Counted from the first letter of the stretch, positions 8,589-16,250 are shown. The stretch: 16,961 nt of DNA from Thermoleophilia bacterium (GCA_025928435.1 JAICJM010000075.1:1-16961); one strand, 5' to 3'. The notes: generated by a model from the sequence alone, not told the origin. Numbers and translations are program-made.

Positions 8589-8636
8589 AGCCCGTGGCGC
8601 CGAGCCTCCAGCTCGGTCTCACCACGGTGCGGGGCT
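8589..8636. terminator. Nested inverted repeat between the ATPase and tRNA-Lys
   Basis: Inner arms CCGAGC (8600-8605) and GCTCGG (8611-8616) lie inside CCGTGG (8592-8597) and CCACGG (8622-8627), with AGCCC and GGGCT just outside. The fold is symmetrical, so it could act on both converging transcripts (ATPase on plus, tRNA on minus). No T-run follows on either side, so terminator function is a guess. Confidence 0.35.
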
Positions 8637-8653
8637 CCTTCGAACCATGCCAG

Positions 8654-8726
8654 TGGGCCGTATAGGGATCGAACCTATGACCTTGGGATTAAGAGTCCCC
8701 TGCTCTACCAGCTGAGCTAACGGCCC
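8654..8726 (-). tRNA. tRNA-Lys (anticodon CTT)
   Basis: A 73-nt cloverleaf: acceptor arms GGGCCGT and ACGGCCC with discriminator A, D-arm GCTCAGCTGGTAGAGC, anticodon loop CTCTTAA (anticodon at 8691-8693), and T-arm ATAGG-TTCGATC-CCTAT. CCA is not encoded, since the transcript would continue CTGG. The first anticodon-stem pair is G-A; the rest are paired. Confidence 0.95.
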
Positions 8727-8736
8727 CGGGTCGGCC

Positions 8737-8742
8737 AGTGTA
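8737..8742 (-). promoter_or_regulatory. Candidate -10 box for tRNA-Lys
   Basis: On the minus strand TACACT lies 10 nt before the tRNA 5' end, the right place for a short 5' leader removed by RNase P. No clear -35 hexamer is visible. Confidence 0.35.
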
Positions 8743-8779
8743 CCAACGTGTCGTCGCGCCGCCGCGCCGCCGGACCCGC

Positions 8780-8785
8780 TATCCT
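8780..8785 (+). promoter_or_regulatory. Candidate -10 box for the M42 peptidase
   Basis: TATCCT fits TAnnnT and lies 9 nt before the chosen GTG at 8795, which would make the transcript leaderless. No ribosome site precedes the GTG. No -35 consensus is visible. Confidence 0.4.
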
Positions 8786-8794
8786 GCCGCGCCG

Positions 8795-9847
8795 GTGCGG
8801 GCAGAGTCAGACACCTTCTTTCGAGACCTCCTCGCGGCCCCGGGGCCGTCGGGCGACGAGCGCCAGGCCGCGGAGGTCTGGCGCAAGTACGCGTCCGGCT
8901 TCGCCGACGTCCGCGGCGACGCGCTCGGCTCCTGCTACGCCACGGTGAACGCCGAGGGCGAGCGGTCGGTGGCGGTGCTCGGCCACATCGACGAGATCGG
9001 CCTGGTCATCACCCACATCGACGACGAGGGCTTCCTCTGGTTCCGGGGCGTCGGCGGCTGGGTGGCCGCCGTGCTGGTCGCGCAGCGGATCCGCATCCTC
9101 ACGAAGAACGGCCCGGTTCCCGGCGTGGTCGGCCAGAAGGCGCCCCACCTGACCGACCAGGAGGAGCGGGACAAACCGCTGCGCGTCGACCAGCTCTGGA
9201 TCGACATCGGCGCCGCCGACGGCGACGACGCCCGCTCGCGGGTGCAGGTCGGCGACCTGGCCGTCGTCGAGCAGCCCATTGTCGACCTGATCGGCTCGCG
9301 CCTCGCCAGCCGGGCGGTCGACAACCGCGCCGGCGCCTTCGTGGCCGCCGAGGCCACCCGCCTGTACGCGGACAAGCCCGGGACATGGCAGCTGGTCGGC
9401 GTCGGCTCGGTCGGCGAGGAGACAAGCTTCTCGGGCGCCTACACGTCGGCGTTCGGGCTCGACCCCAACGCGGCGCTCATCATCGACGTGACCCACACCT
9501 CCGACCAGCCGAACGTGCCGAAGCGCAAGGTCGGCGAGATCACGCTCGGCGGCGGCCCGGTCATCGAGCGCGGCTCGGGCGTCCACCCGCTCATGTTCGA
9601 CCTGATCGGCCAGGTGGCCGAGAAGGAGGGCATCCCGGTGCAGTTCGGCGCCTCGTCCGGGTCGACCGGCACGGACGCCGACGCGGTCAAGCTGACCCGA
9701 GCCGGCATCCGCTGCGGCGTCGTCAGCGTCCCGAACCGCTACATGCACTCGCCGAACGAGATCGTCGACCTGAGCGACCTCGAGGCGACGGCGACCCTGA
9801 TCGCCGCGGTCGCGCGCCGGCTGGACGACCTTCCGCCCATCGAGTAG
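8795..9847 (+). CDS. M42 family metallo-aminopeptidase (FrvX/glutamyl aminopeptidase-like)
   Basis: Cytoplasmic di-metal aminopeptidase of 350 residues, a usual length for M42, where enzymes form large tetrahedral assemblies that trim peptides. Expected ligands and catalytic residues are present: GHIDEIG (His64, Asp66), RAVDNRAG (Asp176), GSVGEET (Glu208/Glu209), LIIDVTHTSD (Asp231) and YMHSPNE (His318). The active site therefore looks complete. The frame is open back to GTG 8738, but those 19 residues are Arg/Pro-rich and lie over the -10 box, so GTG 8795 is preferred. The next gene starts 24 bp after its stop with its own -10-like box. Substrate specificity cannot be told from sequence. Confidence 0.9.
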   Translation: MRAESDTFFRDLLAAPGPSGDERQAAEVWRKYASGFADVRGDALGSCYATVNAEGERSVAVLGHIDEIGLVITHIDDEGFLWFRGVGGWVAAVLVAQRIRILTKNGPVPGVVGQKAPHLTDQEERDKPLRVDQLWIDIGAADGDDARSRVQVGDLAVVEQPIVDLIGSRLASRAVDNRAGAFVAAEATRLYADKPGTWQLVGVGSVGEETSFSGAYTSAFGLDPNAALIIDVTHTSDQPNVPKRKVGEITLGGGPVIERGSGVHPLMFDLIGQVAEKEGIPVQFGASSGSTGTDADAVKLTRAGIRCGVVSVPNRYMHSPNEIVDLSDLEATATLIAAVARRLDDLPPIE

Positions 9848-9859
9848 CCGCCGACGGCG

Positions 9860-9865
9860 TACGAT
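9860..9865 (+). promoter_or_regulatory. Candidate -10 box for the thioredoxin/nucleotide-sugar run
   Basis: TACGAT lies 6 nt before GTG 9872 in the 24-bp gap after the peptidase gene, which would give a leaderless mRNA. Read-through from the peptidase gene is also possible. Confidence 0.4.
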
Positions 9866-9871
9866 TCGCCC

Positions 9872-10405
9872 GTGCGCAGGCTGCTCATCATCGCGGCCAT
9901 CGCCGCGGGGACGGCCGCCGTGGCGGGCGTCGTCATCTACGGACAGATGCACATGTCCCTGCTGACCGCGGCCAAGGCGACGCCGATCAGGGCGGCCGAC
10001 CGCAAGCCGGCGCCCGCCTTCAACCGCACCGCGCTCTCGGGCGAGCCCGTCGACCTGCGCCGGTTCGCAGGCAAGCCGGTCGTCATCAACTTCTTCGCCA
10101 GCTGGTGCGCCCCGTGCAAGGAGGAGGCGGCGGGCACGGCCCGGATCGGACGCGAGTTCGGGTCCCGTGTCCACATGGTGGCGATCGCGGTCGACGACAG
10201 GGGCCCGGCCGCCCAGCGCTTCGCGAGCCGCTACGGCTGGACGTGGCCGGTCGTCAACGACCCGAGCGACGACCTCGCATACCGGTACGACATCCCCGGG
10301 AAGCCCACGACCGTGATCCTCGACCAGCAGGGGCGGATCGCCTGGCAGCACGCCGGCAAGATCGGCACCCGCCCGGTCACCCAGGTCCTGGACGCGCTGC
10401 TCTAG
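9872..10405 (+). CDS. Membrane-anchored TlpA/ResA-like thiol-disulfide oxidoreductase
   Basis: 177 residues. Residues 1-24 form an uncleaved-type signal anchor (MRRLLIIAAIAAGTAAVAGVVIYG), placing the domain outside the membrane. Residues 43-177 are a TlpA/AhpC-TSA thioredoxin fold with RKPAPAF, the active site FFASWCAPCKEE (Cys79, Cys82) and the cis-proline loop IPGKPTTVILDQQGRI (Pro145). Such proteins reduce disulfides in envelope proteins, for example cytochrome c apoproteins; no cytochrome maturation gene is near, so the partner is unknown. The start GTG follows a -10-like TACGAT with no ribosome site. The stop TAG is 2 nt before the epimerase start, so it heads the nucleotide-sugar run. 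The cysteine-rich exported repeat proteins in this window are a possible but unproven client. Confidence 0.88.
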   Translation: MRRLLIIAAIAAGTAAVAGVVIYGQMHMSLLTAAKATPIRAADRKPAPAFNRTALSGEPVDLRRFAGKPVVINFFASWCAPCKEEAAGTARIGREFGSRVHMVAIAVDDRGPAAQRFASRYGWTWPVVNDPSDDLAYRYDIPGKPTTVILDQQGRIAWQHAGKIGTRPVTQVLDALL

Positions 10406-10407
10406 CC

Positions 10408-11487
10408 TTGAAGGTCGTCTCCGTCGTCGGCAACCGGCCGCAGTTCATCAAGGCGGCGCCGCTGGCCGCGGCGCTCGGCGCGGTCTCGGACCACGTGCTC
10501 GTCCACACGGGGCAGCACTACGACGCCGAGCTTTCGCAGGTGTTCTTCGACGAGCTCGGCCTCGCCCCGCCCGACCACGAGATCGAGGCCGGATCCGGCA
10601 GCCACGCCGTCCAGACGGCGGCGATGCTGACCGGCCTCGAGCCGGTCCTGACCTCCGAGCAGCCCGACCTCGTCCTGGTCTACGGCGACACGAACTCGAC
10701 GCTCGCCGGCGCGCTCGTGGCCGGCAAGCTGCGGCTGCGCCTCGGGCACGTCGAGTCGGGCCTGCGCTCGTTCGACCGGGCGATGCCCGAGGAGGTGAAC
10801 CGGGTCGTCGCCGACGTGCTCTCCGACCTGCGCTTCTGCCCCAGCGAGACGGCCGTCCGGAACCTGGCGGCGGAGGGGATGACCGGGGGCGTCCACCTCG
10901 TCGGCGACGTGATGGTCGACGTCGCCCGGACGTTCGGGCCGGCGGCGCGGCGCAGCGGGGCCCTGGAGCGGCTCGGGCTCGAGCCGGGCGGCTACGCGCT
11001 CGTGACCGTCCACCGTCAGTCGAACACCGCACGCGAAGCCATGCCGGCGCTGGTCGAGGTGCTGGAGGCGATCGGGCGTCCGGCCGTCTTCCCCATCCAC
11101 CCGCGCACGCGGGCCGCGCTCGACGGCGCCGGACTGCTCGGTCGGGCCGAGGCGGCCGCGACGCTCACGCCGCCGCTCGGCTACCTGGAGTTCACCGCCC
11201 TGCTCGTCTCGGCGGCCGTCTGCCTGACCGACTCGGGCGGGGTGCAGAAGGAGGCCTACCTGCACTCCGTGCCGTGCATCACCCTGCGCGACACGAGCGA
11301 GTGGGTCGAGACCATCGAGCTCGGCTGGAACCGGCTGGCCGGCGGCCTGGACGCCGGGGCGGTGGCCGCGGCGCTCGGAGCGCTCGTCCGCCCGGACGCG
11401 CATCCGCCGCTCTACGGCGACGGCGACGCCTCGGCCCGGATCGCCGAGGTCGTCGCAGCGACGCCGTTAGCATCCTGGCCGCCATGA
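10408..11487 (+). CDS. wbpI: Non-hydrolysing UDP-N-acetylglucosamine-type 2-epimerase (WecB/WbpI-like)
   Basis: Cytoplasmic GT-B-fold epimerase of 359 residues that inverts C2 of a UDP-HexNAc. It starts with TTG, giving (M)KVVSVVGNRPQFIKAAPLA, the exact family N-terminus, so the TTG is very likely right. Key motifs are VYGDTNST (92-99, Asp94), GHVESGLRSFDRAMPEEVNR in parts (Glu116, Glu128/129), VTVHRQSNT (His202), FPIHPRT and CLTDSGGVQKEA (272-283). Because WbpA-, WbpB- and WbpD-like genes follow, the substrate is more likely UDP-2,3-diacetamido-glucuronic acid (WbpI role, giving the manno form) than UDP-GlcNAc, but sequence alone cannot separate them. Its TGA overlaps the next ATG as ATGA. 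Confidence 0.87.
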   Translation: MKVVSVVGNRPQFIKAAPLAAALGAVSDHVLVHTGQHYDAELSQVFFDELGLAPPDHEIEAGSGSHAVQTAAMLTGLEPVLTSEQPDLVLVYGDTNSTLAGALVAGKLRLRLGHVESGLRSFDRAMPEEVNRVVADVLSDLRFCPSETAVRNLAAEGMTGGVHLVGDVMVDVARTFGPAARRSGALERLGLEPGGYALVTVHRQSNTAREAMPALVEVLEAIGRPAVFPIHPRTRAALDGAGLLGRAEAAATLTPPLGYLEFTALLVSAAVCLTDSGGVQKEAYLHSVPCITLRDTSEWVETIELGWNRLAGGLDAGAVAAALGALVRPDAHPPLYGDGDASARIAEVVAATPLASWPP

Positions 11488-12749
11488 CCTCAGACATCGC
11501 CATCGTCGGCGCCGGCTACGTGGGGCTGCCGCTCGCCGTCGAGTTCGCCCGCGCCGGCCGGACGGTCGTGTGCATCGAGGCCGACCCGCGCAAGGTCGAG
11601 GCGATCGGCCGGGGCGAGAGCTATGTCGAGGACGTGCCCGGCGCCGACCTGGCCGCGCTCGTCGAGGGCGGGAAGCTGACCGCGACCGGGGACTACGCGG
11701 CCGCGGGTGACGCCGACGCCGTGCTGGTGTGCCTGCCGACGCCGCTCTCGCGCAACCGCGAGCCCGACCTCTCCATCATCACGGCCGCAACCCGCGAGAT
11801 CGCGCGCCACCTGCGGGCAGGGCAGCTCGTCGTGCTCGAGTCGACCACGTACCCCGGGACGACCCGGGACGTGCTGCGGCCGATCCTGGAGTCGGGCGGG
11901 CTCGTCGCCGGCGAGGACTTCAACCTGGCGATGTCGCCCGAGCGGATCGACCCCGGCCGCACCGACTACACCATACGAACCACGCCGAAGGTCGTCGGCG
12001 GCCTGACCCCGGCCTGCCTGGAGCGGGCTCTCGACGTCTACCGCCCCAGCGTCGAGCATCTCGTGCCGGTCAGCTCCTGCGAGGCCGCGGAGCTCACGAA
12101 GCTGCTCGAGAACATCTTCCGGTCGGTGAACATCGCCCTCGTGAACGAGCTCGCGATGCTGTGCGACCGCATGGAACTGAACGTGTGGGAGGTCGTCGCG
12201 GCCGCCGCGTCGAAGCCCTACGGGTTCATGCCCTTCCAGCCCGGACCGGGCCTGGGCGGGCACTGTCTGCCGATCGACCCGTTCTACCTGTCGTGGAAGG
12301 CCCGCGAGCTCGACTTCCCGACGGAGTTCATCGAGCTCGCCGGGAAGGTGAACCAGCACATGCCGTACTACTGCGCCGAGCGCGTCGCCCGGGCGCTGAA
12401 CGGTCACCGCAAGGCGGTGGCCGGGAGCACCGTGCTCGTGCTCGGCGTCGCCTACAAGGGCGACGTCGGCGACCTGCGCGAGTCGCCGGCACTGAAGCTG
12501 ATCGAGCTCCTGCGCGAGAGCGGGGCCGACGTCGTCTACCACGACCCCTTCGTCCCCGACCTGGACGAGGAGGGCCTCGACCTGGAGTCCTCGCCGCTCA
12601 CCGACGAGCTGCTCGCCGGGGCCGACATCGCCTGCGTCGTCACCGCCCACTCGGGGATCGACTACGCCCGCGTGGCCGACCGGGCCCAGCTCGTGCTCGA
12701 CCTCCGAAACGCCGTCCCGGCCTCCTCCGAGCGGGTCGTGAAGCTGTGA
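11484..12749 (+). CDS. wbpA: UDP-N-acetyl-D-glucosamine 6-dehydrogenase (WbpA-like)
   Basis: NAD-dependent four-electron dehydrogenase of 421 residues that oxidises C6 of UDP-GlcNAc to the uronic acid in the cytoplasm. It has the Rossmann motif IAIVGAGYVGLPLAVEF (5-21), the WbpA-type stretch LPTPLSRNREPDLS (84-97), VVLESTTYPGTT (116-127), LAMSPERIDPG, and the catalytic cysteine in GPGLGGHCLPIDPFYL (Cys261). The C-terminal NAD/UDP-binding domain has VLVLGVAYKGDVGDLRESPA (317-336). The REPDLS signature separates this class from WecC and from UDP-glucose dehydrogenases. ATG at 11484 overlaps the epimerase stop (ATGA), and its own TGA overlaps the next GTG (GTGA), so translation is probably coupled on both sides. 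Confidence 0.9.
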   Translation: MTSDIAIVGAGYVGLPLAVEFARAGRTVVCIEADPRKVEAIGRGESYVEDVPGADLAALVEGGKLTATGDYAAAGDADAVLVCLPTPLSRNREPDLSIITAATREIARHLRAGQLVVLESTTYPGTTRDVLRPILESGGLVAGEDFNLAMSPERIDPGRTDYTIRTTPKVVGGLTPACLERALDVYRPSVEHLVPVSSCEAAELTKLLENIFRSVNIALVNELAMLCDRMELNVWEVVAAAASKPYGFMPFQPGPGLGGHCLPIDPFYLSWKARELDFPTEFIELAGKVNQHMPYYCAERVARALNGHRKAVAGSTVLVLGVAYKGDVGDLRESPALKLIELLRESGADVVYHDPFVPDLDEEGLDLESSPLTDELLAGADIACVVTAHSGIDYARVADRAQLVLDLRNAVPASSERVVKL

Positions 12750-13759
12750 GCGGCCGCGTCACGGTCGGCATGGTCGGCCTCGGCGGATGGGGCAAGAACC
12801 TGCTGCGCAACTTCGGCACGCTCCCCGGCTCCGACCTGCGCTGGTGCTGCGACGCCGACGAGGCGACCCGCGCCGCCCACGCGCCCGCCCACCCCGGCGC
12901 CCGGTTCACGGAGAGCTACGACGACCTCCTCGCCGACCCCGACCTGCAGGCTGTCGTCCTGGCGACGCCCGTCCCGACCCACTTCGAGCTCGCCCGCCGG
13001 GCGATCCTCGCCGGCAAGCACGTGATGGTCGAGAAGCCGATGACGTGGACGGCGGCCGAGGCCCGGGAGCTGCGCGATCTCGTGTCCGGCAGCGGGCTCG
13101 TGCTGATGGTCGACCACCTCCTGCGCTTCCACCCCGGGGTCGAGAAGCTGCGCGACCTGGTCGACTCCGGCGAGCTGGGCGACGTGCGGTACGTGTACGG
13201 CAACCGGCTCAACCTGGGCCGGATCCGCCCCGACGAGAACGTGCTCTGGTCGCTCGGCGTACACGACATCTCCGTCGTGCTGCACCTGATCGACTCCGAA
13301 CCGGTCGAGGTGTGGGCGCGGGGCGAGTCCTATGTGCAACCCGGCGTCGAGGACGTGGCCTTCGCCTACGTGCGGTTCGGCTCGGGCCAGATCGGCCACC
13401 TGCACCTGTCCTGGCTCGATCCGCACAAGATGCGCAAGATGACCGTGATCGGGTCGCGCAAGATGGCGGTCTTCGACGACATGGAGCCCGACCGCAAGGT
13501 CACCGTCTACGACAAGGGCGACGTGCAGACGCCGGCGGGCCGCATCTCGACCCACACCGGCGACATCTGGGTGCCCCGGATCGACCCGCGCGAGCCGCTC
13601 GCGATCGCGTGCAGCCAATTCCTCGAGGCGGTCGCGAACGGGTCGGCGCCGCGGGTCGACGTCGAGGAGGGCGTCCGCGTGGTCGAGGTGCTCGAGGCGC
13701 TGCAGACGTCGCTCGAGCGGGGCGGCGAGACCATCTCGCTGGGGGCGGCGGCGCGGTGA
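12746..13759 (+). CDS. wbpB: Gfo/Idh/MocA-family oxidoreductase (WbpB-like)
   Basis: 337-residue NAD-dependent sugar oxidoreductase. The N-terminal Rossmann domain has VGMVGLGGWGKNLLRNF (7-23) and the family motif HVMVEKPM (92-99, Lys97). The C-terminal alpha/beta domain has the substrate-region LWSLGVHDISVVLHLI (His173). In the known Pseudomonas and Bordetella route, WbpB oxidises C3 of UDP-GlcNAc-uronic acid to the 3-keto sugar, the acceptor for WbpE transamination. Direct placement between WbpA- and WbpD-like genes supports that role here. GTG at 12746 overlaps the previous stop; its TGA (13757-13759) shares a base with the next ATG. The family is broad, so the exact substrate rests on context. 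Confidence 0.86.
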   Translation: MSGRVTVGMVGLGGWGKNLLRNFGTLPGSDLRWCCDADEATRAAHAPAHPGARFTESYDDLLADPDLQAVVLATPVPTHFELARRAILAGKHVMVEKPMTWTAAEARELRDLVSGSGLVLMVDHLLRFHPGVEKLRDLVDSGELGDVRYVYGNRLNLGRIRPDENVLWSLGVHDISVVLHLIDSEPVEVWARGESYVQPGVEDVAFAYVRFGSGQIGHLHLSWLDPHKMRKMTVIGSRKMAVFDDMEPDRKVTVYDKGDVQTPAGRISTHTGDIWVPRIDPREPLAIACSQFLEAVANGSAPRVDVEEGVRVVEVLEALQTSLERGGETISLGAAAR

Positions 13760-14466
13760 TGTGGGCGCCGGGCGACGCACCCGGGCTCGTGCTCGGCGAG
13801 GGGGCCCGGATCGGCGAGGGCGTCCTTGTCGGCGCCAACGTGACCATCCACGAGGGCACCGTCCTCGGCGACGGCTGCAGCGTCGGCGACAACGCCGTCC
13901 TCGGGCGCCGGCCGGTGCTCTCGGCGCGCTCGACCGCGCGCCGCGGCGGCGAGCTCGAGCCGCTGCGGATCGGGGCGGAGACCCGCATCTCGGCGGGCGC
14001 GGTGCTCTCGGCCGGCGCGACCCTCGGGACGGCGTGCGTCGTCGGCGACCTCGCCACGGTGCGCGAGCGCTGCACGATCGGCGACGGCGTCGTCATCGGC
14101 CGCGGCGTCTGCGTCGAGAACGACACGGCGATCGGCGCCCACACGAAGATCCAGACGAACGCCTACATCACGGCCTACTGCACGCTCGAGGAGCACGTCT
14201 TCATCGCCCCGTGTGTCGTCACCACGAACGACAACTTCATGGGCAGGACGGAGCGCCGCCACGCCCTGATCAAGGGCCCGACCATCCGCCGCGGCGCCCG
14301 CGTCGGCGGCGGGGCGACGCTGCTCCCCGGGATCGAGATCGGCGCCGAGGCGTTCGTCGGCGCGGGCGCGATCGTCATCCGCGACGTGCCGGCGGGGAAG
14401 GTCGTCGTCGGCACCCCGGCGCGCGTGCTGCGCGACGTGCCCGCGGACGAGCTCCTGGAACCTTAG
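13759..14466 (+). CDS. wbpD: Left-handed beta-helix N-acetyltransferase (WbpD-like)
   Basis: 235-residue hexapeptide-repeat acyltransferase. Imperfect [LIV]G-x4 hexads run through residues 11-50 (LGEGARIGEGVLVGANVTI) and 69-150, with the loop TNDNFMGRT (156-164) resembling WbpD/WlbB active-site surroundings. The C-terminal coil VRGGATLLPG-like region is followed by GAGAIVIRDVPAGKVVVGTPAR (201-222, the family's closing motif). It would acetylate the 3-amino group of UDP-GlcNAc3NA using acetyl-CoA. At 235 residues it is longer than the usual ~190, with extra N-terminal coils. ATG 13759 is used here; GTG 13756 in the same frame is equally possible. Its stop TAG overlaps the TAA of the convergent SpoIID gene. 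No WbpE aminotransferase follows. Confidence 0.85.
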   Translation: MWAPGDAPGLVLGEGARIGEGVLVGANVTIHEGTVLGDGCSVGDNAVLGRRPVLSARSTARRGGELEPLRIGAETRISAGAVLSAGATLGTACVVGDLATVRERCTIGDGVVIGRGVCVENDTAIGAHTKIQTNAYITAYCTLEEHVFIAPCVVTTNDNFMGRTERRHALIKGPTIRRGARVGGGATLLPGIEIGAEAFVGAGAIVIRDVPAGKVVVGTPARVLRDVPADELLEP

Positions 14467-16115
14467 GGGACGACGACCGCCGGCGAATGGCCGCGGCGGT
14501 GGGTGGCGTCGCCGTCGTAGTGGACGCGCCAGGTGCCGGTGGCCGGGACGGTCGTGAAGGCGGCGTGGCCGTTCTGCCCGGTCGTCTCGGACTCGACCGA
14601 GACCCACCCGGACGCCGCATGCTTGAAGAGCACGAGCGACTCGCCCGGCAGGGCCGGATACATCGTGCCCTGGAAGTGGCCGCCGGTGACGGCGAGCGTG
14701 AGCGCCGGCTGCACCGCCACGTGGACGATCGGCGAGACCGCCTTGCCGGCCGAGAACAGCCGGTACCAGCGGGCGGCGGTGGGGTGGAACGAGAGCGTGA
14801 AGTTGCCCTTCACGCCGAGCTTCACGTGCGCGACCGAGACCTGCCACTGGCCGTTGGCGGTCGTGCGCCGCTGGAGCGTGACGCCTCCCGTCGGCTTGGG
14901 CCAGGCCCGGCCGGTGACCTTGAACGACCGGCCGGCGACGTCGATCCTGGGCGCGACCAGGGTGCGCTGGAGGATGCGGAAGTAGTTGGAGCGCAGGCCC
15001 ATGCGGCCCTGCACCTGGACACCCGAGAGCGACGTCGTGCCGCCCGTCGAGGTGACGCCGAGATGCAGGATGCGCTGCGACGGCCCGTCGATGGTCATCG
15101 CCACCGAGCCCACGGCGCCGGAGACCCCGAGCGCCCGGGCCAGGCCGGCCGGTGTATAGGTCGTCGCCGGCCAGTTGTGGTACGGGTTGGCGCCGCCGGC
15201 CGAGTCGTAGCGGTCGATCACCGCCTTCAGGTACGGCTGGCCGGTGGAGGTGCCCCAGGCGGCCTGCTCCGACGCGGTGCGACCGCCCGAACTGGACGAG
15301 AAGAACGTCGTCGCGACGCTGCCCCTGTACCAGACCACCCGGTGCAGGGTGGCGGCCACGGCGGCCGTCGAGGCGGGCGCCTCGTGCTCGATCGGGCCGT
15401 ACACCTGGCTGCGGGTGTCGGCGTACGCGTCGTAGAGGCCGGATGGGTTGCGGGTCGAGACGGCGTAGGAGCGGGCCGCGACGGCCTGCGCCTTCAGCGC
15501 CGGGGCCATCCAGGACGCGGGCATCTCGCTCGGGACGACGCCGCGCAGGTACTTCTCGAGCCCGACGAGGTCGATGCAGAGCAGGCTCGAGCCCGAGATG
15601 GCCACCCGGAACGAGCCGTGCCAGTGGTCGCCGGCGAAGCCGATGCCGGCGGAGTCGTTGAGCCGCAGGGGCTGCGACCCCGGGGAGATGGTGACCGGGG
15701 CGACGAGGTGCTTGGTCACCGCGCCCGTGGTGCCGCTCACGAGCTGGAGCCGCCCGGCGGTGCCGCCGCGCTGGAGGTGGTATTTGCCGGCCGCGAGCGT
15801 CTTCCTCGTCCCGGCCGCGTCGCGCAGCGTCATCTTCGCGGAGGCGCCGAAGTGCACGGCCGGGCCGGACGAGAGCAGCACCCGCTCCGTGATCGAGCGC
15901 GGTAGCGGCGCGATCCGGGTGCCGGTGAAGTAGTGGCGCAGGATCTGCTTGTAGCCGAATCCGTGCTCGGCGTACCCGAGGGCGCCGTACTGGGACATGC
16001 CGATGCCGTGGCCCCAGCCGTGTCCGGTCAGCGTGAACACCGTCGAGCCCTGGGCGGATGCGGGCACCAGAAGCGCCGCCACCGCCGCGACACATGCTGC
16101 GAATCGTCGCGTCAT
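14463..16115 (-). CDS. Secreted SpoIID/LytB-domain protein with C-terminal Ig-like domains
   Basis: 550 residues. Signal peptide 1-23 (MTRRFAACVAAVAALLVPASAQG). The SpoIID/LytB part has GHGWGHGIGMSQYGALGYA (31-49) at the very N-terminus, then a beta-rich region, then the catalytic region LEKYLRGVVPSEMPASWM (186-203, putative catalytic Glu197), ALKAQAVAARSYAV (206-219) and SSSSGGRTASEQ (273-284). Residues about 388-550 form two Ig-like domains. In endospore-formers SpoIID is a lytic transglycosylase with the GMSQ motif after the catalytic Glu; here the order is reversed. Likely a peptidoglycan-active envelope enzyme rather than a sporulation protein. The frame is open to TTG 16142, but ATG 16115 begins the signal peptide. 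It ends against the WbpD-like gene with overlapping stops. Confidence 0.87.
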   Translation of the reverse strand: MTRRFAACVAAVAALLVPASAQGSTVFTLTGHGWGHGIGMSQYGALGYAEHGFGYKQILRHYFTGTRIAPLPRSITERVLLSSGPAVHFGASAKMTLRDAAGTRKTLAAGKYHLQRGGTAGRLQLVSGTTGAVTKHLVAPVTISPGSQPLRLNDSAGIGFAGDHWHGSFRVAISGSSLLCIDLVGLEKYLRGVVPSEMPASWMAPALKAQAVAARSYAVSTRNPSGLYDAYADTRSQVYGPIEHEAPASTAAVAATLHRVVWYRGSVATTFFSSSSGGRTASEQAAWGTSTGQPYLKAVIDRYDSAGGANPYHNWPATTYTPAGLARALGVSGAVGSVAMTIDGPSQRILHLGVTSTGGTTSLSGVQVQGRMGLRSNYFRILQRTLVAPRIDVAGRSFKVTGRAWPKPTGGVTLQRRTTANGQWQVSVAHVKLGVKGNFTLSFHPTAARWYRLFSAGKAVSPIVHVAVQPALTLAVTGGHFQGTMYPALPGESLVLFKHAASGWVSVESETTGQNGHAAFTTVPATGTWRVHYDGDATHRRGHSPAVVVP

Positions 16116-16133
16116 GCCGACACCATCGGCACC

Positions 16134-16139
16134 AGAGTA
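16134..16139 (-). promoter_or_regulatory. Candidate -10 box for the SpoIID/LytB gene
   Basis: On the minus strand TACTCT lies 18 nt before ATG 16115, giving a leader of about 12 nt or less. It supports ATG 16115 over the upstream TTG at 16142, which would precede the box. Confidence 0.35.
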
Positions 16140-16237
16140 CAAGCACTGGAGTTATGCGGACGTAAAGATCGCCCCGGTGTGGCCGCCGTCACCGGCCGCC
16201 GCGGCGGCCAGCTACAGCGGGTCAAACCGACGGCCGA

Positions 16238-16243
16238 TAACCT
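16238..16243 (+). promoter_or_regulatory. Candidate -10 box for signal peptidase gene
   Basis: TAACCT (in GATAACCT) lies 7 nt before ATG 16251 and no ribosome site is present, so a leaderless transcript is likely. It shares the 135-bp divergent gap with the SpoIID promoter. Confidence 0.4.
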
Positions 16244-16250
16244 GCGCGAG

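Noticed and set aside
7401..8726. Integrative element inserted at tRNA-Lys carrying the ATPase
   Set aside because: No integrase or transposase, and no copy of the tRNA 3' end was seen on the far side of the ATPase; codon and base use match the neighbours.
8738..8794. Upstream GTG 8738 as start of the M42 peptidase
   Set aside because: It would put a -10-like box inside the gene and add 19 Arg/Pro-rich residues not seen in the family.
11468..11473. TAGCAT as an internal promoter for the WbpA-like gene
   Set aside because: It lies inside the epimerase coding end, and the ATGA overlap already explains translation of the next gene by coupling; a chance match is as likely.
14463..16115. Endospore formation role for the SpoIID-domain gene
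   Set aside because: No other sporulation gene is present, and SpoIID/LytB domains are widespread in non-sporulating actinobacteria.
13507..16146. Very long open frame on the minus strand across the WbpD-like and SpoIID genes
   Set aside because: Product is Arg/Pro/Gly-rich without motifs and out of frame with the clear SpoIID protein; a composition shadow.
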